Shown here piece after piece: positions 1-5,544 of a stretch of 5,544 nt of DNA (the stretch's first letter is position 1; every line of letters begins with the position of its first letter). The notes below the pieces were generated by a model. That model did no database searches. It was not told where the DNA came from and saw nothing but the letters and a program-made list of their open reading frames with translations. Origin of the DNA: Chitinophagaceae bacterium (lineage in GTDB: Bacteria; Bacteroidota; Bacteroidia; Chitinophagales; Chitinophagaceae); NCBI GenBank assembly GCA_025455205.1, contig JALOMZ010000160.1, positions 1-5,544 on the forward strand. The letters run 5' to 3'. The position numbers were made by a program, and so were the translations under genes.

Positions 1-183
1 CGGCCTGTTTCAGGCCTCTGGTTATGGATCGTGGATTTTTTTATCTATTTTAATGGCGTAAGGGGTGCCCCGGTCAGCCGGGCAGGCCCTGCAACCTGAG
101 GCGTGATGGGAAACCGGGCAGCCTGCCAGCTGCAGCGGCCGTCTGCGTGTAAGGTTTTGTTGGGGGCCTTCTAAATCTTTACT
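1..183. other. Non-coding GC-rich stretch with several potential hairpins
   Basis: No credible gene is seen here. The stretch holds several short inverted repeats: GGCCTG-TTT-CAGGCC at 2-16; an imperfect stem at 66-84 with loop TCAG and one bulged C; and GCAGG-C-CCTGC at 82-92. The octamer CCGGGCAG occurs twice (78-85 and 114-121). None is followed directly by a T-run, so none is called a terminator, although the 2-16 hairpin could belong to the end of a gene outside the window. An in-frame stop (TAA, 172-174) shortly before the 184 start shows that the following gene does not extend into this stretch. No clear TAnnTTTG promoter element was found. Confidence 0.5.
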
Positions 184-543
184 ATGTGCAACAGCGCAAA
201 ATCGGTCTGGTATTTCGGGCTTTATATCCTGGTGCTGGGTCTCACCCTGGTGGTGACACCCAACCTCCTGCTCACTTTGGTTAACCTGCCGGTCACCGCG
301 GAAGTATGGATCAGGGTGGTGGGCATGCTGCTTATCTTCCTGAGTGTTTACTACCTCTATTTTGCGCGGCATCCCCACCCGGCGTTTTTCCGGCTGACGG
401 TATACAATCGCGCCGCCGTTATACTCTTCTTCCTGGTGTTTGTGCTGCTGGAACTGGCGGCACCCGTGCTGCTGATGTTTGCGGTGGTAGACCTGGCCGG
501 AGCCACCTGGACCTGGGTGGCCCTGAAAGGGGAGGAGTCCTGA
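184..543 (+). CDS. Small four-helix integral membrane protein, function unknown
   Basis: This 119-residue protein is almost entirely hydrophobic. Four probable membrane segments lie at about residues 9-31, 41-60, 74-92 and 93-114. Short polar links follow, notably ARHPHPAFFR (61-70) between helices 2 and 3, and the tail KGEES is charged. The pattern W-I-R-V-x-G...Y-Y-L-Y-F-A-R...F-F-R-L-T-V...D-L-A-G-A-x-W-T-W-x-A-L resembles small uncharacterised membrane proteins found in many bacteria, but I cannot name a family. ATG 184 is the first possible start after an in-frame TAA at 172-174. No strong ribosome-binding site is visible, which is normal in Bacteroidota. The gene converges on oxyR with a 66-bp gap that shows no clear terminator hairpin, so transcripts may overlap. 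It could be a cytoplasmic-membrane accessory protein. There is no catalytic motif, and context gives no role. Confidence 0.75.
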   Translation: MCNSAKSVWYFGLYILVLGLTLVVTPNLLLTLVNLPVTAEVWIRVVGMLLIFLSVYYLYFARHPHPAFFRLTVYNRAAVILFFLVFVLLELAAPVLLMFAVVDLAGATWTWVALKGEES

Positions 544-609
544 AGGCAGGCGAATGGAGTGCTGCGCATGTAATTGATATTGCTACCCATTTATGCGGCA
601 GGCGTATTT

Positions 610-1545
610 TTAATAGTTGATATCAACCACTTTCTTTTGGTGCAGCTGAAGCATGCGCTCGGGTACATTGCAGAGGATCTCTTCCTTGAGTGCCTGCAGC
701 GACTTGGTTTTGATATGATTGCGGTGGGTTACCAGGCTCACTTCGCGGGCCGGCCGGGGCTGCTTGAGGTGCTTCACCCGCTTCAGCTGTGATTTGGAGA
801 ATTCCATCACCGCCAGCTCGGGCAGGATGGTGATGCCATCGCTTTTGTCCACCATGCGTTTCAGCGTTTCAATATTGCCGGTTTCATACTGAAAGTGGAA
901 GTCGGTGCTGCGCCGCAGTTCGCACAGGTTGAGCACCTGCGATCGGAAACAGTGCCCCTCTTCCAGGAGCCAGAGCTGGTTGGGATCGATCTCGTTGGCC
1001 AGCACATACTTCTTGCCGGCCAGCGCATTCTGCGCAGATACATATACGAACAATTCTTCATAGAATAGCACCTGCTCGCGGATAGAGGGATCCTTCAGCG
1101 GGGTTACCACAATACCGCAATCGAGCCGGTTGTTCTTGAGCTCGTGGATCACTTCCTCAGTGATCGACTCTTTCACCACCAGATTGAGCTTCGGGTATTT
1201 TTCCCGCATGGCTCGGTACAGCGGCGGCAGCAGGTAGGGCGCCAGGGTGGGGATGATGCCCAGCCGCAGTTCCCCCGATAATGATTCCATCTGGTCGCTG
1301 ATGAGCCGGGGGATCATATCTGCCTCACGCAGCACCACCCGGGCCTGCGCAATGATGGAGGTTCCAATTTCCGTGGGTATCACCGGCTGCTTGGTGCGGT
1401 CAAAGATCTTCACCCCCAGCTCTTCCTCCAACTTCTGTATCTGCATACTGAGGGTGGGCTGGGTTACAAAACACTGCTCCGCCGCCAGGGCAAAATGACG
1501 GTGCGAATCAAGCGCCACCACATATTCCAACTGGGTCAGGGTCAT
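610..1545 (-). CDS. oxyR: OxyR-type hydrogen-peroxide sensor, LysR-family transcriptional regulator
   Basis: The 311-residue protein has typical LysR length. The N-terminal winged helix-turn-helix covers about residues 1-60 (LEYVVAL, RHFALAAE, TQPTLSMQIQKLEEELG, then IFDRT). The effector domain begins near residue 90 with LRLGIIPTLAPYLLPP. The peroxide-sensing site is intact: C199 in EEGHCFR and C208 in NLCEL match E. coli OxyR numbering exactly, as do T100, T129 and H198, which help bind peroxide there. GITILPELAV (237-246) is another family signature. In known OxyR proteins peroxide drives a C199-C208 disulphide that reshapes the tetramer on DNA and activates genes such as katG. The start at 1545 gives the canonical M-T-L-T-Q-L-E-Y-V-V opening. 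It is divergent from katG, and a candidate promoter with an inverted repeat lies upstream. The tail after about residue 300 is weakly conserved. Assignment as OxyR rather than another LysR protein is strong. Confidence 0.96.
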   Translation of the reverse strand: MTLTQLEYVVALDSHRHFALAAEQCFVTQPTLSMQIQKLEEELGVKIFDRTKQPVIPTEIGTSIIAQARVVLREADMIPRLISDQMESLSGELRLGIIPTLAPYLLPPLYRAMREKYPKLNLVVKESITEEVIHELKNNRLDCGIVVTPLKDPSIREQVLFYEELFVYVSAQNALAGKKYVLANEIDPNQLWLLEEGHCFRSQVLNLCELRRSTDFHFQYETGNIETLKRMVDKSDGITILPELAVMEFSKSQLKRVKHLKQPRPAREVSLVTHRNHIKTKSLQALKEEILCNVPERMLQLHQKKVVDINY

Positions 1546-1561
1546 AGATATTATTTATATG

Positions 1562-3872
<2,311 letters not shown>

Positions 3873-3892
3873 TCATTACATGGACAAATGGT

Positions 3893-3924
3893 AAAAGGTG
3901 ACCTGGAAACGGGTCACCTTTTTT
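3893..3924 (+). terminator. Strong intrinsic terminator of katG
   Basis: AAAAGGTGACC (3893-3903) pairs perfectly with GGTCACCTTTT (3912-3922) around an 8-base loop, and the run of six Ts (3919-3924) completes a classic rho-independent terminator 20 bases after the katG stop. The A-run on the left arm would read as a T-run on the other strand, so it may also stop transcription from the opposite direction. It separates katG from the DUF1080 gene. Confidence 0.9.
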
Positions 3925-3979
3925 GCTGCCTGTACAGGTTGGCATTCATGCTGCTATGCTATTCGTCGTTATCTTACCA

Positions 3980-3995
3980 GCCTGCCGCGGCAGGC
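3980..3995. repeat. Perfect 16-bp palindrome upstream of the DUF1080 gene
   Basis: GCCTGCCG directly abuts its reverse complement CGGCAGGC, making a perfect 16-bp palindrome 33 bases before the DUF1080 start. There is no T-run behind it, so it is not a standard terminator. A 10-bp palindrome CCTGTACAGG lies at 3929-3938 in the same gap. The larger one could be a member of a dispersed palindromic repeat family or a regulator site in the leader of the next gene. Neither can be proved here. No clear TAnnTTTG promoter was found between 3925 and 4028. Confidence 0.6.
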
Positions 3996-4028
3996 GGCCT
4001 TTATTCCTGGCAATGAAATCCTTGCTTT

Positions 4029-4901
4029 ATGAAATTCTTTTGGGCACTATGTTTTCTGCCGATGGCAGTGATGGCACAACGCGCCAATCCTGAACCGGTC
4101 TGGAGATCCCTTTTTAATGGGAAAGATCTATCCGGCTGGCGGGTGAAGATCAGGCATTACGATCTCGACAGTAATTATGGCAACACCTTCAGGGTGAAAG
4201 ACGGATTGCTGAAAGTTCGGTACGATCAGGCGGCTTATCCGGCTTTCAATGAACGCTTTGGCCATATGTTTTTCAATGAGTCATTTTCGTATTACCGCTT
4301 TGCCGTGGAGTATCGCTTTGTGGGTGAACAGGCCAATGAAGGACCGGGATGGGCCACCCGAAACAGTGGTATTATGCTGCACGGGCAGAAACCTGAAACC
4401 ATGGGGAAAGACCAGGATTTTCCGATATCCATAGAAGTGCAGCTGCTGGGCGGACTGGGCAAAGGACCACGCAGCACCTGCAACGTGTGCACCCCGGGCA
4501 CCAACATCGTATACAACAATAAACTGGACACGCGCCATTGCATCAATTCAACCAGCAAAACCTACGATGGCGACCAATGGGTGCGTGCCGAAGTGGAAGT
4601 GCTGGGCGACTCGTTGATCAGGCACTATGTAAACGGAGAACTGGTGCTGGAGTACCGGCAACCACAAATTGGCGGGGGCAATGTGAGTGGGCATAACGAA
4701 CAGCTGATGGCCAACGTAAGACCGCTTTCCGAAGGCTATATATCGCTGCAGAGCGAAAGCCATCCGGTTGATTTCCGCAAGGTGGAAATACTCAACCTCT
4801 GCGGCTGCACCGACCCCGCCGCCTCCAATTACAAGCCGTACTATGTAAAAAGCGATAACAGCACCTGCGTGTACAAAGGCAAGCGGAAGAAGGGAAAGTG
4901 A
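4029..4901 (+). CDS. Secreted DUF1080 (3-keto-disaccharide hydrolase-like) protein
   Basis: This 290-residue protein starts with a signal peptide (MKFFWALCFLPMAVMA, cleavage expected after residue 16, before Q17), so it should reach the periplasm or outside. There is no lipobox cysteine at a suitable place. Residues 24-256 form one DUF1080/PF06439-type domain, a concanavalin-like beta-sandwich: it opens with WRSLFNGKDLSGWRV, continues with NSGIMLHGQ (112-120), ISIEVQLLGG (133-142), NVCTPGTNIVY and WVRAEVEV, and closes with GYISLQSESHPVDFRKVEI (236-254). Some family members cleave 3-keto-glycosides; for this one, substrate and activity are inferred. The tail carries GCTDPAASNY (259-268) and NSTC (277-280), a Cys-containing motif common in Bacteroidota secreted proteins, then a very basic end KGKRKKGK. 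The katG terminator and about 105 bp of gap suggest its own transcription unit. No downstream terminator is visible. Confidence 0.9.
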   Translation: MKFFWALCFLPMAVMAQRANPEPVWRSLFNGKDLSGWRVKIRHYDLDSNYGNTFRVKDGLLKVRYDQAAYPAFNERFGHMFFNESFSYYRFAVEYRFVGEQANEGPGWATRNSGIMLHGQKPETMGKDQDFPISIEVQLLGGLGKGPRSTCNVCTPGTNIVYNNKLDTRHCINSTSKTYDGDQWVRAEVEVLGDSLIRHYVNGELVLEYRQPQIGGGNVSGHNEQLMANVRPLSEGYISLQSESHPVDFRKVEILNLCGCTDPAASNYKPYYVKSDNSTCVYKGKRKKGK

Positions 4902-4953
4902 TCGGGTATGGCCTGCGGGTATAGTTATGGATTATAGAATCTCTGATTGAAGA

Positions 4954-4993
4954 AGACCGGAAGTCGGAAAGTCCGAAAGTCCGGATAGCCGGA
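4954..4993. repeat. Degenerate tandem array of an 8-bp unit (five copies), consensus near AGTCCGGA
   Basis: The units read AGACCGGA, AGTCGGAA, AGTCCGAA, AGTCCGGA and TAGCCGGA. All keep the 8-bp spacing exactly while varying in the middle bases. The array starts about 50 bases after the DUF1080 stop. Because 8 is not a multiple of 3, all frames are read in turn, and the minus strand gives the low-complexity phrases (LSDF, TSGL, LPD types) often mis-called as proteins. Confidence 0.85.
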
Positions 4994-5002
4994 AGGCGCA
5001 TC

Positions 5003-5046
5003 TCTTAGTGCCTTTCTGTGATGACCTCCCTTGCCTCTGTGGTTTA
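5003..5046 (-). repeat. Degenerate ACCACAGAGGCA-type repeat
   Basis: On the minus strand the stretch begins AAACCACAGAGGCAAGGGAGG and continues to ATCACAGAAAGGCACTAAGAG. It therefore holds two related A-[CT]-CACAGA-x-[AG]GGCA phrases. This resembles a widespread non-coding repeat built on ACCACAGAGGCACAGAG that I know from many bacterial genomes. The match is from memory and the copy is diverged. It sits between the two 8-bp arrays. Confidence 0.5.
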
Positions 5047-5050
5047 GAGA

Positions 5051-5082
5051 GGTCCGGAAGACCGGAAGTCGGAAAAACCGGA
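5051..5082. repeat. Second tandem array of the 8-bp unit (four copies)
   Basis: The units read GGTCCGGA, AGACCGGA, AGTCGGAA and AAACCGGA, at the same 8-bp period and in the same orientation as the first array. A 19-base stretch, GAAGACCGGAAGTCGGAAA, is identical in both arrays (4952-4970 and 5057-5075), so the arrays are related by duplication rather than by independent slippage. Two further AGTCCGGAG copies lie 14 bases apart at 5158-5166 and 5172-5180, out of the 8-bp phase. Confidence 0.85.
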
Positions 5083-5101
5083 AGCTGCCACCTACACTGT
5101 T

Positions 5102-5242
5102 TCAGCCGTTGTCTCCCGGAGGGGACACGGCGTGTTTGAAGATGTAGTGAAGACCATAGTCCGGAGTAGGGAGTCCGGAGAAGATGCCCTCCTGCAAGGT
5201 GCGCAGCTCCTGGCTGGTGGGATTCGGAGACGGATAGTGCCA
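5102..5242 (-). other. Protein-like open stretch without a start codon, possible gene remnant or small ORF
   Basis: On the minus strand one frame is open for 46 codons, from just after a TAA (plus 5243-5245) to a TGA (plus 5102-5104). It reads W-H-Y-P-S-P-N-P-T-S, then QELRTLQEGIFSGL, then PDYGLHYIFKHAV and PPGDNG. The composition looks like a folded protein and most codons end in C or G, like the real genes here, unlike the Ser/Arg-rich shadows in the other frames. It has no ATG, GTG or TTG near its beginning (the first TTG is codon 16), so it is not called a gene. It could be the decayed end of a gene, a repeat-associated ORF, or chance. I do not recognise the family. Confidence 0.3.
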
Positions 5243-5247
5243 TTAAG

Positions 5248-5264
5248 GTTTAAAAGTTTAAAAG
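5248..5264. repeat. Tandem GTTTAAAA pair
   Basis: Two exact copies of GTTTAAAA (5248-5255 and 5256-5263) are followed by another G. The unit is again 8 bp long although unrelated in sequence to the CCGGA arrays. It marks the boundary between the CCGGA-type repeats on the left and the palindrome cluster on the right. Confidence 0.7.
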
Positions 5265-5285
5265 TGTGTTAGAGAAAGCTTACTG

Positions 5286-5305
5286 TTGCGACCCTACGGG
5301 GCGCT
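5286..5305 (+). repeat. 20-bp direct repeat, copy 1
   Basis: TTGCGACCCTACGGGGCGCT is identical to 5522-5541 in the same orientation. It contains the imperfect palindrome GCGACCC-TAC-GGGGCGC. Confidence 0.95.
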
Positions 5306-5521
5306 ATGGTTACGTCGTTACGCCCTTTGCTACCGATATTGGGTCCCTAAAGGGACCATGGAGGCTATTCAAATGCGCTACAACCTCCCAGCCAGGCAGG
5401 TTTGGTGCGCTACGTCCCGTCAGGGACGAAATGTCGGTAGAAGGAAACGGAGCCATGATAACCCTTGTCCTGTAGGGACAAAACAATGAGCCCTCCCTTT
5501 TGTATGCAGTCTGAATTTCTA

Positions 5522-5541
5522 TTGCGACCCTACGGGGCGCT
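5522..5541 (+). repeat. 20-bp direct repeat, copy 2
   Basis: Exact second copy of the 20-mer at 5286-5305, 236 bp further on and 3 bases from the window end. The pair may bound one unit of a longer repeat or simply be two members of a dispersed family. Confidence 0.95.
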
Positions 5542-5544
5542 GAA

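Larger units (their letters stand above)
5286..5541. repeat. Cluster of five short palindromes with a GTCCC...GGGAC-like core
   Basis: Five small inverted repeats are seen: GCGACCC-TAC-GGGGCGC (5288-5304, one mismatch), GGTCCCT-AA-AGGGACC (5342-5357), CGTCCC-GTCA-GGGACG (5413-5428), TTGTCC-TGTAG-GGACAA (5465-5481), and the first type again at 5524-5540. Centres are about 52-71 bp apart. Stems are alike while loops and flanks differ. The first and last lie in an identical 20-mer (5286-5305 and 5522-5541). CTACCGATATTGGGTCCC (5330-5347) matches the reverse complement of 5423-5440 at 15 of 18 positions, so elements occur in both orientations. The overall style resembles intergenic repeats I associate with Bacteroidota genomes. 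The tract runs to the window end and probably continues. Short open frames here are treated as shadows. Confidence 0.8.

Noticed and set aside
22..378. Minus-strand open frame of 118 codons opposite the small membrane protein
   Set aside because: It has His/Gln/Pro-rich shadow composition and overlaps the plausible four-helix membrane protein on the plus strand.
616..627. GTTGATATCAAC, a perfect 12-bp palindrome at the oxyR 3' end
   Set aside because: It lies within the last oxyR codons and has no T-run or GC-rich stem. A chance palindrome is more likely than a terminator.
4932..5243. Minus-strand open frame of 103 codons across the 8-bp arrays
   Set aside because: Much of it is low-complexity Ser/Arg/Leu/Pro sequence produced by the 8-bp repeat; part of it overlaps the more protein-like frame at 5102-5242 in another phase.
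5266..5489. Overlapping plus-strand open frames of 67-69 codons in the palindrome cluster
   Set aside because: They simply translate the repeats, overlap each other in different frames, and have no family signature or start context.
5286..5541. CRISPR array
   Set aside because: The palindromes are not identical, vary in loop and flank, occur in both orientations and have uneven spacing. There are no cas genes.
5286..5541. Insertion sequence bounded by the 20-bp direct repeats
   Set aside because: The 236-bp spacing encloses no transposase, and the repeats are themselves members of the palindrome series rather than target-site duplications or terminal inverted repeats.

Overview
The window looks like chromosomal DNA from a member of the Bacteroidota, perhaps a Chitinophaga-like soil or freshwater lineage. 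Four things point there: a perfect match to the Bacteroidota -7 promoter element (TAnnTTTG) in front of katG, weak or absent Shine-Dalgarno sequences, a secreted DUF1080 protein with a GC-T-D-P-A-A-x-N-Y tail typical of that phylum, and an intergenic tract packed with short repeats of a style I associate with Bacteroidota. The family-level guess is weak. Coding DNA has GC-rich third positions, while the oxyR-katG gap is very AT-rich.

Layout. 1-183 is non-coding, GC-rich and rich in hairpins. 184-543 (+) encodes a small four-helix membrane protein of unknown function. It converges on 610-1545 (-), an OxyR-type LysR peroxide sensor with both redox cysteines at the same residue numbers as E. coli OxyR (C199, C208). 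Divergent from oxyR is 1674-3872 (+), a full-length bifunctional catalase-peroxidase KatG that ends at a strong intrinsic terminator (3893-3924). The 128-bp oxyR-katG gap holds candidate promoters for both genes and an inverted repeat between them. 4029-4901 (+) is a secreted DUF1080 (3-keto-glycoside hydrolase-like) protein that appears to be its own transcription unit.

4902-5544 has no convincing gene. It is a mosaic of unrelated short repeats: two arrays of an 8-bp unit near AGTCCGGA, a degenerate ACCACAGAGGCA-type repeat, a tandem GTTTAAAA pair, a protein-like 46-codon stretch without a start codon on the minus strand, and a run of five small palindromes with a GTCCC...GGGAC-like core spaced about 52-71 bp apart, the first and last lying in an identical 20-mer.

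How it works together: oxyR and katG form a classic peroxide-defence module in which oxidised OxyR is expected to switch on katG and control its own promoter. The DUF1080 gene and the small membrane protein have no evident functional link to it. I see no clear new multi-gene system. The least explained part is the repeat mosaic at the right end, including the protein-like fragment inside it.
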